Shown: piece after piece, positions 39,415-50,763 of the stretch | How the letters are laid out: each line of letters starts with the position of its first letter | Numbering within the stretch: position 1 is the stretch's first letter | Origin: Isochrysis galbana | Taxonomy: Eukaryota; Haptophyta; Isochrysidales; Isochrysidaceae | Direction of reading: 5' to 3' | Assembly (NCBI GenBank): GCA_018136815.1 | Contig: CM030932.1 | Coordinates: 3,336,614 to 3,400,613 of the forward strand | DNA length: 64,000 bases | Notes under the pieces: model-generated | What the model was told of the DNA's origin: nothing | The model's input: only the letters and a program-made list of their open reading frames with translations | Database searches by the model: none | Made by a program: the position numbers and the translations under genes

Positions 39415-40545
39415 TCAACTTTTATTCCAGGTGCCAAGACCTCGCCGTTTTCCACGCCCGCGTCCTCGACCTCCCCGTTTGCCTGCTCGGTAATTCCGAG
39501 CGCCAGTATTCAGGTATATGGCTGGCGCTCCGCCCGTGTTGGGTTCACATGTTCCCCAATGAGGGATCACAGCCCCTTCCCTAATCATTTGCATCAACGC
39601 AAGGGCCTGCGCCGAGAAGTTGTGAAAGCCTCCAGTCGCCCCTTTGTCGTCCAGGAACTTTTGCTGGTCCGCAAGCCCGCTAAATCGGCCTGATCGACCA
39701 GTCTGGGCCTCAGGCATGCACTCATAGTAGTGGTAGCACTGACGTCCGCAAGTGCCATTTCCAAAGCCATACAAGTGAACCTCCCCACACATCTTTCGTG
39801 CAAAGGCAAGTGCACTCATGCCCGTAGACGGGGTCTTCTGCCCTTGCACGGACTTGAAGTAGCGTGCGTCAAGCTCTGCGAGCATTTCCGGGTTGATTAG
39901 GTACGACGCGCTCTCAAGGTGCGCAAAATTCTGCTCGAGGCGCTCGAGGCGGCAGCGTCCCATTGTCGTGCCAGGGGTGTGGCACACCACAGCAAGCAGC
40001 GGATCCTGTGGTATGCCGCTCATATTTCGATGTGTTCCATGTCCCCAGGGCGGCGCGAGCCACAATCGTGAATAATGATCCAGGTAGCCGTATCCCTCCA
40101 TGGTGATGACCCGCCACGTGGTTCGCTCACCAATGTCTGCAATCCACGTTGGCGTGTGGAAGTGTGGTGCTTGTGGCTTGCTGTGCGCCAGGCGCCCGTC
40201 AGGAGCGAGGTTGATCCTGATCACCGCGTCGTGCGAGTCGATCTGTGTGCCATACCGCGCGCCGAGCAGGTTACCGCTCGCACCCACCACCGCGCACGAG
40301 CGGTAGAAGCAGCGTGCTGGGTCGCGCAGCCTGCGCAACATCGCGATGGCTCCCGGCTGCCCACAGAGCGGCTTGAAGCCATAGGGCGGATTGCGCGCAC
40401 AGAGGCGTGACTCGTTGGCGTGCTGGACCAGTGCCGCCACGCCCGACGACACGGAGCCGCAGATCCCGCGCGGAGGCAGGTGGTGGCAGTTGCCGCTCGA
40501 GTCCTCGAAGTGGCACGGTGGCGGCATCGCGCCGGCGCTCCACAT
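39415..40545 (-). CDS. GT29 sialyltransferase-like glycosyltransferase
   Basis: 376 residues. The CAZy GT29 sialylmotifs appear in order: L motif at ~84-115 (CAVVGASGNLLGARYGTQID, DAVIRINLAP), S motif at ~238-262 (TPSTGMSALAFARKMC, VHLYGFG), motif III HYYE at ~272. The VS motif region reads FHNFSAQAL (~307-315), where GT29 enzymes normally have His-x4-Glu; here the Glu position is Gln. Family members transfer sialic acid from CMP-sialic acid in the Golgi; in algae the donor may be a related acid such as KDN or KDO. No type-II TM anchor is visible at the N terminus, so an upstream exon or another ATG is likely. The C-terminal tail is Gly/Arg-rich (KRGGRGRGRGKRRG). Confidence 0.8.
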   Translation of the reverse strand: MWSAGAMPPPCHFEDSSGNCHHLPPRGICGSVSSGVAALVQHANESRLCARNPPYGFKPLCGQPGAIAMLRRLRDPARCFYRSCAVVGASGNLLGARYGTQIDSHDAVIRINLAPDGRLAHSKPQAPHFHTPTWIADIGERTTWRVITMEGYGYLDHYSRLWLAPPWGHGTHRNMSGIPQDPLLAVVCHTPGTTMGRCRLERLEQNFAHLESASYLINPEMLAELDARYFKSVQGQKTPSTGMSALAFARKMCGEVHLYGFGNGTCGRQCYHYYECMPEAQTGRSGRFSGLADQQKFLDDKGATGGFHNFSAQALALMQMIREGAVIPHWGTCEPNTGGAPAIYLNTGARNYRAGKRGGRGRGRGKRRGLGTWNKS

Positions 40546-41239
40546 AGACTCTCTTCTTTGTCTGCCTTCTCGGGTCTTGGCGTGGCTAAGTGCTTAGCGC
40601 GACAATAGTACTAGTAGTACTACTAGTAGATGATGTAGGTCGACCCTGTTTGTCTTGTGAAAGAAAGTTAAAAGGGGGGAGCAGATCAACCGGGGGGGGG
40701 GGGGGGGGGGGCGGACCATATCTAAGCCTTTCACCTCTACTCCCCTTGTAGTGCACGGGGGGAGCCGCCTGATGGCGGGGGGAGAAGGGCCGGAGGAGTA
40801 GTAGGTAGTAGGGGTGTAGAAATAGAAAGTTTTTGCTACTTGAAAGTATAGTGGATCCATAGTCCATAGTCCATAGCCGCGTGTGCGGTGTTAATGGTAA
40901 TGGTAATATTGTACAGTTTTTACGAAACGATACATTTTCGATAGCGACGCCAAGTATTCAATCATAATGCCGATATGTTCACGTAATACTTTATCAGCCG
41001 AGAACGAGACTTTCTCGGCCGAAAATCACTTCGCTTTTTCTTCATGTTTTGAGTGCAATATTTCTCGTGAAAGCCCTTTCCCCCATGAGCCACCGTACAA
41101 AACAGCTGTGGTGCAGCACCTATTTCGGCGCTTCGGCCCGGCAGTAAGGGTAAGGAGTTGAGGAATGAACGAGCAAATGAATGCTGAATTGACATGCTGG
41201 CGAAGGTCGCGGCTCGCAACCCCACCAACTCCCACTACA
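40546..41239. repeat. R2 repeat copy 2 (40655-40845) and empty flank
   Basis: 'gatcaaccgggg..gcggaccatatctaagcc..tcacctctactccccttgtagtgcacggggg' matches 655-750. The G run at 40691-40710 may be inexact in length. 40860-41239 has no supported gene. Confidence 0.6.
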
Positions 41240-43112
41240 TTATTGACTTGTTTCTGCTAGCAAAGCCACCTGCGGACTTGGCGCCGACTCCTTCGCCTCG
41301 GTGACGCGCAGCATTTCCATTGCCTCGCGCTTTGCTTCCAGGTCGCCCTCGACATACACGGCCGCGGCGCGCTCGCGGCGCTGTGCGGGCAGCAGGCTAA
41401 CCTCGTCACCACGACCTAGCTCGAAGACGGGAGTAAAGATGCAACGAAGCAACGCGGGACCATACTCAACGGTGAAGAGCACTGCATAGTACATGAGCGA
41501 GAGAGCCACCTGTGGTGGGAAGCGCATAAAAATGGAGAGCCCAAAGATAAGCCGCCGATCCCATTCCTCGTGCTTCTCGTTGCCGGGGAGCGTTGTCCAG
41601 CCTGCAAGGAAGCCGCTCCATACGGGCTGCTCGAGCTTGAAGAAGGCATCGAAGAAGCCACGAAGGTTGTCAACGGGCTGACGAAGTAAAAATTCTCCAC
41701 CAAAGACCTGGAAGTCGCGCTGCAGCCGCAAGCAGCGCGGCCAGAGTGCAGCATGTGCGGCGGCGGCGGCGGCGTCAGGATTGAAGGCGTCTCCCTTGCG
41801 GAGCTCGGCGGTGATAGCCTCCGAGAGAATCGTTGAGGAGGCAAGTAGCCGGCAAAGCTGATACCCGGTGGACGGATGCACCGTGTTTGCTGCGCCACCC
41901 ACCGGAATCACACGTTGCGTCGGGTCCGGAAGAGCCCCACCCATCGGGATGTAGCAGTATTCCTCCTCAGCGATGCTTCCATCGACAATCTCAATGCCCA
42001 AATGCTCTAACCGGCGCAAGCAGCGGCGCTTAAGCTCTGCGAAACTGAGCCGACGCTCGTTGCGTCCCACCAGGGATGTCTCCTCGAAAAAGATCCGACA
42101 AGTGCCGTCCGCTTGTTTGCCCTGCAGGCCAGGCGCCGCGGTACCAGACAGGGGTGAGTCGAGAGTACACACGCGATGGCACTGACAAGTCGCCCTGTCG
42201 TGCATCTTTGAAGGACAACACATGTTGGGCGATGCCCAGTGCACGGAGGGCACTTGCGGCGAGGCGGATGCGCACCTGTGGCATGGCATACATGAATGAG
42301 GGTCGGTCGACGGCGTCTGCCTCCCACTTCAGGTCATTGGCAAAGTGGTCCGTCCGGTAATCAAAAAGTGTCATCGCGTCCCCTTGGTACGGATCATGGC
42401 CCACGCAGTCACAGCGGAATCCATAGGCGATTTGGTAGCCGGGCGAAAGCTCCTTCCAGAGCCCCGACGCCCCGGCCGTCTCGCGAAGCGTGATGCGGCT
42501 CTCAAAACCGGTGGCGTCCACCACGAGCTTGGCGCGCAGCTTGCTGCCATCAGAGAGGGTCAGACTCGAGCCGGTCGCGTCGTGAGCTAGCGCATCTGAG
42601 TCGAAGAGGTTGGGCGACGTCAGGCGCGCGTCGAGCGATGCCGTATAACGCTTGACGTCCGCGGCGTCGATCATCTCATTCAGCAGCGACTTGAGCGCGA
42701 CGCGATCGACTTGAAGGTAGGGCACGTCGAGGCGCGTCTGCTGTTCGGTCGGCATACCGTGCGAGCCCCCAAAGTAGCAGTCCGTCACGGCCCACTCCTT
42801 GTGTATACACTGCGTCATGAGCTGTGGGAGGCGAAGGGATTCGCTCAGGCTCTGCCACTCCGCGCGCCATGCGCCGTAGTTGTTGGGCCATGGCCGGGTG
42901 GGGTACGGGTCGATGAGAGCGACGGAGTGCGCCTCACGGCTGAGCAGAGCGGCCATCACATGGCCTGCGGGCCCGCCGCCGACGACGGCGACGTCGACGG
43001 ACACGGAGAGGCGCGGTGCGCCGCCCAGCCGCCAACCTACCCGCGACGAGGGCGCGCCCACCAGAGCGTGAGAGAGCGCCGCGAGGCTCAGCAGCGCCAC
43101 CACCTCCCGCAT
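41240..43112 (-). CDS. Lycopene beta-cyclase
   Basis: Model: complement(join(41240..42121, 42276..43112)), 572 residues. The intron is 154 bp, phase 0 (ccacag|gtgcgc ... cctgcag|ggcaaa). It closes the two rings of lycopene to make beta-carotene in the plastid, feeding photosynthetic carotenoids. Residues ~1-20 (MREVVALLSLAALSHALVG) look like a signal peptide and are followed by a Ser/Arg-rich stretch, as expected for targeting to a complex plastid. An FAD-binding motif lies at ~40-68 (VAVVGGGPAGHVMAALLSRE). Further family signatures are DRVALKSLL, VVDATGFES, GYQIAYGF and, across the splice, MYAMP...RIFFEETSLVGR, plus IPMGGALPD..Q and GGAANTVHPSTGY. Length is near the family norm. The N-terminal region upstream is only ~90 bases from the LTR element at 43.2 kb. 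Confidence 0.92.
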
Positions 43113-43319
43113 CTCCCACCACGCGCTCTATCCGACTCTCTCGCTCCATCTGACTCTCTCTGTCTGAGTTGAGTTCTATTGTAGACGTGTCAGTTCTACT
43201 GCCGGTGTGGCAACGTCGTCGATTACCCCGTCGCTAGAGTGCGCTAGCCGATCGATGTTACCTCTCGTCTACACAACGTTGCTATCTATCACTGGGCCCC
43301 CTTGGTATGGGGCCAAACA

Positions 43320-43337
43320 TGGTACCCCCGCCGAGAG
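43320..43337 (+). other. Putative primer-binding site of the Copia element
   Basis: TGGTACCCCCGCCGAGAG directly after CA, identical to 23615-23632. It lies inside the open frame, so the real Gag start must be downstream or the frame is only accidentally open here. Confidence 0.45.
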
Positions 43338-46300
43338 GGATTCGCCCCTCTTCCTCGCGCGACTGAGCGCACGCCCTCTGAGTCTCTTCACCCAACACAA
43401 GGTTGGACCAAACATTGACACCGAACAACTTTTCAAGTCAAATGGGTTGTTCGAATCCCCGAACCCGCTCAAGGGAGCGGATGCTGGGTGCCACGCCTCG
43501 CAGTGGGCCCAGCGAGCACTGTCACCGCCGACGCGCAGCTGGCACGTCGAATTCTCTGAACATCTGAAGCTCATCACCATCCCAGAACATTCTCTGGTTG
43601 ACGGTGATCTCCCACAGCAATTTCAGTGGTATTTATACCACTTCGACCCATCTCTAGAGTTCTTCGAAGCCGCGGCATGCTGGTATCGTCGTCTGATGAC
43701 AGCAGGCACCGCCGAAGGTATGTGGATCGAATCTCATCGTAGCAAGAGGAACTGCACTACTCTTTTGGTGAACACTCCAACCTTTTGGACACATGAAAAC
43801 TTCACCAAGAACAAGAACCCAGGAAGGCGCTGCAGATTTGAGCTGCAGCATGGTAGCCATGCCCGTTACAACCACGGCGCCTCACTGCTCTCTGACACCT
43901 CTGACCCTTTTGATGCATCATCCCAACAAGTTCGCATCGATCATGCATTCATGATGGCTGAAGACAGTCTGGAAGATTATGACTCTCGAAAATTTCGCTG
44001 TCATCCCTTCGATGGCACCCCCGGACGTCCGTTCGAACTGTTTTGTCGTGACTTTGGCAATGCATTCTCAAGGGACTACATCGGAGATTCTGATCTCACC
44101 ACTTGTATGTTGGGATTGGATGTTGGGGGATACATTGAACAAGACCCTAACTCCGATCGATCGATATTCGGAGGTGTGCCCATGTACCAATTCTACAATG
44201 CTGACGGCACGGTAAGATCAGCCGCTCGACAACAACTCACTGATCACATCAAAAGAAAACGGATTCTCTTCTCTTACTTGGTGGAGCACATCTCGAACAC
44301 CGATCTCAGAGAGATGCTCACCTCCCAAGCACCACACGACGGAGCCAAAGCGTACCAACTCCTGTACCAACAATGCCACCAAGAAGTTGATGATCTCACC
44401 CTGATGGAGCACGATACCAAGTGGGATAACGTGACACTCCTTACGATAGGGATCAACGAACATTCCATTTCAAACCTCATCACCCACCTTCATAGCCTGA
44501 ATGCAAAGCGACCCTCCAATAAGCAAAAATCAAAAGACCAACTCGTTATCAAGGTACTCTCTTGCATCACATCGGATATTTCTGAATCTTTGGCTCACTC
44601 TTGCCAAGAAGAGATAGCTGCATCACCCCTCAAGCGTAAGTATTGGACTAACAATGAGCGAGACATAATTAAGCTTAAGGCAGACCTACAGCCACTCTGG
44701 CGCATTAAGTTCAACACCGGAGCCATTTCAACTCCTAAAGAAGGTGGAAGGCGCGCTACTGGGGGAGGAGTCCGTCCGGATGCTTCATTCGCCAAAGAAT
44801 CAGCTCTTGTGGCCAAATCCGCTGATGGGCTGCCCAGCCGCCCTCAAAGAGCTGTGCTTAGCGCATCTCAAGCGCTAAAATCGGCTAGATGTTATCGCTG
44901 TCAAGGATCTGGTCATCAAGCTAATGTTTGTCCGACCCCTGCGGATCACTCAGTCACGATACAAGATTGGATAAGCGCTCTACAATCTCATACTTCCCGC
45001 ACCAAAAATGGCCGTGGAAAAGGCAAAACCAACGGTTATGCTAAGGGTGGTAGAGGACGCGGTGGCTCTGCATACGTGTTGTGCGATGAAAGTGATGAGC
45101 AACACGCTACTGACGAAGCACCTCGCCGCAAGGATAAATCCAATCCATCGCGCCTAGAGACGGCAAATTTCACAGCTGATGAAGAATGGCGTGACATTGT
45201 TGACGATACCGCGTTTTGCATATCTGTTGATGACCTATCATTCGCCTCGTTAACCCTCGAACCCCTGCTCCTTGGTTTCTGGAGCTGGTTGCTTAACATT
45301 TGGACCGCCGTTATGCTGTTTCTCTTTCCCCGTGAGATTCAAGGGAATATGCATTCCCAAGATACGGCCCTCCTATCTCAATCGCCATCAGCGAAGCCAC
45401 TTTCTTTCATTATTGATTGTGGAGCCACCAAACACTGCATAGCCAATGAATCTGAGCTCGACCGTGTCACCGATGATGACCCTGGTACCTTCATAGTGAT
45501 CGGCGATGGACGCCGCGTCCCAGTCTCGAAGATTGGAGACATGACAATCGTTATCAGTGCCAGGCTCCAGCTCAACGACGGCAGCTATGTGCATAGGCGT
45601 GTACCTGTCCGATTGACAGGAGTGCGAGTTGTCCCCGGCTTAGCAGCTAGGCTCTTTAGCTGCCGTGCTGGCTATGAAATGGACAACATCTCTACTTTCC
45701 TCAACGATGAATGCTACCTAAAACTGCCAGGTGGTGAACGCGTTCCAATGGCTGCCTCAGGACACCACTACGTTCTAAATTTTGACACGGCACTTTCCGC
45801 TACTGTTTTACCTGTTGATGATGAGAAAGACACCTCCGCCTCCACAGCTCTTTGGCATGCTAGGCTAGGTCACTTCAATGTGCATCGCGTTCGCGCGGCG
45901 ATGGCGTCCAGAGGAATCAAGAATGCTCATGCCACCTCTCACAAGTTGGCATGCAAAGCCTGCTCCCTTAATCAGCGCCGCTCTCCACACAAAGCAATAC
46001 CCCCTCAGAAGCGCACCTTCACCCATTTCGGCCAGCGCGTCGTGTCTGACACCTGCGGTCCGTTCCCTCCGTCTCCGTCGAATCTGCGTTTCGCGATCGT
46101 GTTTGTGGACATGTACTCACGCCTCTCCGCCGTTTACTTTCTAAAATCGAAATCTGCCGCCGATGTTCTCATTGCTGCACAAACATATGTCGGGGACTTC
46201 TCCTACCTTCTCACCAAAACGGCAATCAATGGCGTCGTTGATCAATGGCACACTGATAATGGCACAGAGTTCACTGCATCAGCGCTTGACGCGTTTTGCT

Positions 46301-48140
46301 CTGAGCTCGGCATTCGTCGATCCTTTTCAATCGCAGACTGCCCCCAGACAAATGGAGTTGCCGAAAGGGCGTGGGGAGTCTTGCTGCGCAGCGTACGCGT
46401 GATGCTCGCTCATGCAGGGAGTGACGTCTTCTTTACGACACTCTGGCCTTTTTTGATGTCTCAAGCGGCCGCTGTCTCCAACTCCCTTCCCTCATTCGCG
46501 TTCTCTCCACCCCAAATTCCTTGGAGAATGGCTGATCCCTCGCGCCCCCCCACCCCCCTCACCAGATTTCGCGTAATGTTATGCGACTGTTACGTGAGTG
46601 TCAGCGAGCCCGGCTCCAAATTAGCCCCACGTCGCTGTCCGGCCGTGCACCTAGGGTGGGACTCACGCCGCCGAGGGTACTTCGTCTACTTACCCTCCCT
46701 GAAACGTATAACCACGGCCGTTGATGTTAGTTTTGACGAGTCCTCTTTCACCTCGTTCTCTGGCGTCACCCGACGCGCTCCGTCGGCACCCTCCGCCCCT
46801 ATCGTCCGCCGTTCCTCCGACTCCTCCTCGCTCCCTGTGCCATCCCGCCGTCTCTCTCTGCTCGAGCGCACTGTGCCGCCGCCTAAGCCTGCCTCTCCTG
46901 TCGTGCCGCCTCCACGCGCCTCTGCCATCATCCCTGTCTGCCCTCGTTCGCCCTCTTCGGTCGTGGGGGAGTCCTCCAAGTCTGTTGATCCACAGATCGC
47001 GCAAGCCCTCATGGCTGCCACTCCAGCAGGCCCCATCCCCGAGCCCCGGTCATTCAGCGAGGCTGTCAGCGACCCAGTCTACGGGGAAAAGTGGAGAGAG
47101 GCAATGCAGGAGGATGTGCAGGGCAAATATGAAATAAACAGAGCATGGAGGCTTGTGAAGGCCCATGAAATCCCAGCTGGACGCAAGCCCATGAAAGGAA
47201 AATGGGTGTACAAGGTCAAATACAACTCGGACGGATCTGTAGAGCGCTTCAAGGCGAGATGGGTTGCCTGCGGCTACAGCCAGGTCCCTGGTGTGGACTT
47301 CACTGAAACATTCTGCGGTACACTTCGGCACGAAAGCTCCAGAATATTCCTGGCCCTGGCCAATGAAGCTGATCATGATCTTCTAGAAGTTGATACAGTG
47401 AAAGCCTTTTCATCCGCGGACATGGATGGCAATCCGCTATACATAGTGCAACCTATCGGCTTTGAGGACCCTAACTTCGCCGCCTGCCTATTGCTTGCCC
47501 CACTTGAAGGAACCAAGCAAGCCGGATATCAATACATGCTCACAAATACAGCAACCTTAACCAAAGCAGGCTTCAAACAATCCAGCATCGAACCGAATTT
47601 CTTCAAACGATCATACGAGGATGGTTCCACTATCTATCTGGCACTATATGTTGACAACATGCTGATCCGATTCCCAAAGGGCAAGAAGGAATTAGTCGAT
47701 TCTTTCATCTCTCAATACTCGAAACGATTCAATGTGAGCATTGTGGGTGAACCATACCGATTTCTAGGCTTCGAAATTGATCGACACCGAGCCGATCGCC
47801 GCATGACCCTTCGTCAAACAAAGTACATAGAGGAGATTGCTGCAACATTCTTGAGCGAACGAACAACGAAGTCGTTCACCACCCCCATATGCTCTTCTAG
47901 GATTGATGAATTTCACAAGTTATCTGGGGCGAGCTCTGATCTTGACAGGTCTCGAATGCGGTCAAAATCCTATCTCCAACTTATGGGCTCATTGCTGTGG
48001 GTCACAATATCACGTCCCGATATCTCCTTCCATGTCTCCTTCCTTTGTCAATTCATGCAGGACCCATCACCTCAAAATTATGATGCTGCCTTAAGCATAC
48101 TCAGCTATCTACACCATACTAAGACCCTCGGATTGACTTA
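43338..48140 (+). CDS. Copia gag-pol polyprotein, RT active site altered
   Basis: One open frame; positions below are codons from 43207. Gag ends with a zinc knuckle CYRCQGSGHQANVC (~560). Protease: IIDCGATKHC (~737) in place of the usual DSGA. GAG-pre-integrase: LWHARLGHFNVHRV and CKACSLNQRRS (~880). Integrase: VVSDTCGPF, then HTDNGTEF, then NGVAERAWG, giving the D,D-35-E triad (~947-1060). RT (~1280-1530) has WVYKVKYNSDGSVERFKARW and VDTVKAFSSADMD, but the catalytic box is YVDN instead of YVDD, a single GAC to AAC change, which should abolish synthesis. The host tail after ~48140 is foreign (KKRTGKEAGRKAEE..). The first ATG in frame after the primer site is far downstream, so the natural start is uncertain. 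Confidence 0.8.
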
Positions 48141-48425
48141 TGACGGGGCGAAAAAAAGAACTGGCAAGGAAGCCGGCAGGAAGGCGGAGGAAGTGTCTTG
48201 GCAGGGCGACGGAGGGCAGATTATAACGGTAAAAGAAGAGCGGAGAGGAGGGGATGGGAGAAGGAGCGGGGCTCGAACTGCAGAGCGCGCTCCGTCCGGA
48301 CTCGAACTCGCTCCCCTGAGCAGAAGGTTGGTGGAGGCGGTGAGGCGGTGGCGGTGTCCGGCGGTGGGTTGAACCACTATGCCACGCGAAAGTGGACGTA
48401 GCCATACATAGGGGCAGTGGGGAAG
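48141..48425 (-). mobile_element. tRNA-derived SINE-like sequence
   Basis: On the minus strand an A box TGGCATAGTGG (within 48384-48372) fits the Pol III consensus exactly. A B box GAGTTCGAGTCC is at 48309-48298 and a second B-like GTTCGAGCCC near 48280-48268. The spacing of ~75 bases is longer than in a tRNA. The far end carries a T run (48159-48152). It begins where Copia homology ends, so it probably inserted into or replaced the RNase H region. Confidence 0.5.
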
Positions 48426-48904
48426 GCTGAGAAACATCCTATATACTCAGGGTTTTTCTCTTCTTTCTTTCACTCTTCTTCTTTCTTCCTTCCTCTGTCA
48501 TTGTCACAGAGGCTCTGTCTCTGTCACAGAGGCTCTGTCTCTGTTCTTTTTACTATTATTTACTGTACGTTACTAGTAGTAGTAGTAGTATTCCTTTTTG
48601 CTTCTGAGACATCGCGAATGCGACACTCGGGCGCTCACGAGGGGACGCGACTGCACTTGCCGGGCCAGCAGGGCGATCTTGCTACCTGGCCTATTCTATG
48701 GGCATCGCCCCATCACATGAGCTACGATTTGATGTGGAAAGTGGCATTGGTATTGATGGCTCACGGCCTGCGAATGCCGATATAAAGGACAAGGTCAAAG
48801 GCTTCAAGGTTCACAGGTTCCTCCCATACGCAAGCTCCCTTGTCCACACTAGTCCAGATGTCAATACGCAGCACGACTCACGCACCACTGGACAAGCGAT
48901 ATAG
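48426..48904. other. Intergenic, simple repeats
   Basis: T/C-rich stretch, a 17-mer 'cacagaggctctgtctc' duplicated near 48507-48540, and (tag)n at 48574-48590. No gene is supported. Confidence 0.5.
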
Positions 48905-50002
48905 CTATTGGCCATGCATTAGAGACCTTTCTTGAATGCTCCTGACAAGTGACGAGTTCGCATGGCACGCCACATCAAGCTGCTTGCACCGCGAAACCAC
49001 CCACCCATTCAGTTCCTCTACCTCTGTCCTCCGCCCAGCGGCCATGTCTTGCTGCATCGAACTCCAATTTCGAGCATTTGCTGCCGCGCAGCTGGTGACA
49101 AAGTCACGCAATTCTGTGTGCGACAGTGCCACTGACGGTGCAAGGAGCGCCGCCAGCTCAGCTATCTCGGCGCACACAGCATCAGCAATTGCTCGCCCAT
49201 CCGTTCGAGCCAATACCTCGCCATTCCTGACATTCCACAACGCAGTGAGAGGGTTTAGGACGGAGTTGGCGGCCAATTTGAGCCACAAACGCTGCTGCGT
49301 CTTGGCCGAATCCTCGACGATTGCACCCAAACCTGCTGCGCCGAAGCTGAGTGCCGCTTGGTGTGCTCTCTCTACATAGTCTTTTGTTAGTACACTGTCA
49401 ACAAGCGACGAGTTCTTGCCACTCAGCAGCGGGCCCACCCACGTCTGCCCATTGCCTGCATGCACGACGTGGTGCTCGCAGATCGGCGTTGACGCCTCCA
49501 CCGGCTTTAGCCACGCTCCATGCGTGGTGGTGGCAGCGAGCACGATTAAGGAAGGCTGAAGTCCTGACCTCTGTAATGTCTCTGCCACAGACAAGGCGCC
49601 GTTGCACATTAGCACGATGACAGCGTCGGGCGCTAGCCTGGGCAGCACGCCCTCGAGTGCACCGGTTGCCGAGTACGCCTTGGTCGCCAGCACAAGCGTT
49701 GAGATCGCCTCGCCTGGCCCGCTAGAGGGCTCAGCGGCCATTTCAACCAGTGGACTGACGCGGCTTTCCCACCCGCATGTGACTCGCCCGAGGAGACGGC
49801 GCGTGCGAGCGGCGGGTGTTGCGTTGCGGAGGAGTAGAGTCGTCGGAATGCCGCTCTCAGCCAGGTGCACCGCCCACAGCGTGCCCAGCGCGCCGCCGCC
49901 CAGCACGTGCACTCGACGCGCCATCGCCGAGCGGAGCTTGAGGGAAGAGGGCTCCGAAAGGAGTTTCCGCGATTCACACCCGCAAAGACTCACCGACGGC
50001 AT
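48905..50002 (-). CDS. panE: 2-dehydropantoate 2-reductase (ketopantoate reductase)
   Basis: 365 residues from ATG 50002; a second ATG at 49924 starts directly at the fold (MARRVHVLGGGALGTLWAVH). The 26 extra N-terminal residues are Ser/Arg-rich and could target an organelle. Features: NADPH-binding GGGALG (residues ~33-38), the family Lys-Asn segment WLKLAANSVLNPLTALWN, and C-terminal NWSSMQQDMAAGRRTEVEEL with NGWVVSRC, typical of the ApbA/PanE family. It reduces ketopantoate to pantoate with NADPH in pantothenate and CoA synthesis. The frame stays open upstream to 50434 through low-complexity sequence that is probably 5'UTR. No intron. Confidence 0.85.
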   Translation of the reverse strand: MPSVSLCGCESRKLLSEPSSLKLRSAMARRVHVLGGGALGTLWAVHLAESGIPTTLLLRNATPAARTRRLLGRVTCGWESRVSPLVEMAAEPSSGPGEAISTLVLATKAYSATGALEGVLPRLAPDAVIVLMCNGALSVAETLQRSGLQPSLIVLAATTTHGAWLKPVEASTPICEHHVVHAGNGQTWVGPLLSGKNSSLVDSVLTKDYVERAHQAALSFGAAGLGAIVEDSAKTQQRLWLKLAANSVLNPLTALWNVRNGEVLARTDGRAIADAVCAEIAELAALLAPSVALSHTELRDFVTSCAAANARNWSSMQQDMAAGRRTEVEELNGWVVSRCKQLDVACHANSSLVRSIQERSLMHGQ

Positions 50003-50763
50003 ATCCGGGGCTCGTAAACTCCCCGCTAGAAAAAAAATCCGAGAAGAACTAGGAATAACTCCAGAGAGACTCGGCGGGGAAGTGGGGGAGGCACTCGCCG
50101 CCGCGCCCGGGATGCTGTGCGGCTGGCATACTTCAGCTGACGCGCACGGCTGAATCGAGCTAGTCCGCCATCCGAGCCTCTCCATAGCTGCCTGTTCAGC
50201 TCCGTTCCTTGGCGGACTGCTTCCCCCCCCCCCCCCCCCCATCCCCCCCTCCCTGGCGCCAGCAGCCATACCGCGCGCTCGCAGGCCCAACTTCAACGCC
50301 ATCCTGGGCTTTCGAGGCAGTGGCACGACGGGAGCAGACGGCAGCAAGAACAGCGCCACGGCGTGCCATGGGAACGCTTGATTCGCATACTCCTGCTTCA
50401 ACGCCATGGCACCGACGGCGAACAGTTGATTCATTCTGCTATTCTCACCTCTTTTGAGTCATCCAACCGCCGATCCTCCGCTGCGTATCTCACACCTCGT
50501 CTCCACCCGGAGGAAGTGGCGCGTTCTCACCCACGCGCACCGAGCATCGCCGAGAAGCACAAAGCACGCACCCGGCAAGCCGCATAGCATATGTTCGGTC
50601 ATCATGCTGCTACCCCCACTTGATGGCGGCTAGCTCGTCGCGTGAGGCTGCTGCCCACGGTTGAGTAGAGCGCTCGCGAACCGGATGGCCCGCCATCTTG
50701 GGAGTTCTACGCCGCCATTCCCGTGCTCTGCGTCGTAGTTCGCACAAGGTGAGCGCAGTCTGC
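50003..50763. other. Intergenic between ketopantoate reductase and prominin-like gene
   Basis: Includes a poly-C run (50222-50240). The two genes are on the same strand. No additional ORF is supported. Confidence 0.5.

Larger units (their letters stand above)
43207..48140 (+). mobile_element. Ty1/Copia-type LTR retrotransposon, 3'-truncated
   Basis: Gag, protease, integrase, RT and the start of the RT-RNase H linker in Copia order. A candidate primer-binding site is at 43320-43337; upstream sequence ending '..ccaaaca' would be the end of the 5' LTR. At 48140 the homology stops and a SINE-like sequence begins; RNase H and the 3' LTR are missing. Confidence 0.85.

Noticed and set aside
42030-42275. 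Reading through the lycopene cyclase intron as coding
   Set aside because: The unspliced frame loses the conserved RIFFEETSLV segment; phase-0 GT-AG removal restores it.
43150-48600. Complete LTR pair for the Copia element
   Set aside because: No sequence downstream of 48140 matches the region before the primer-binding site.
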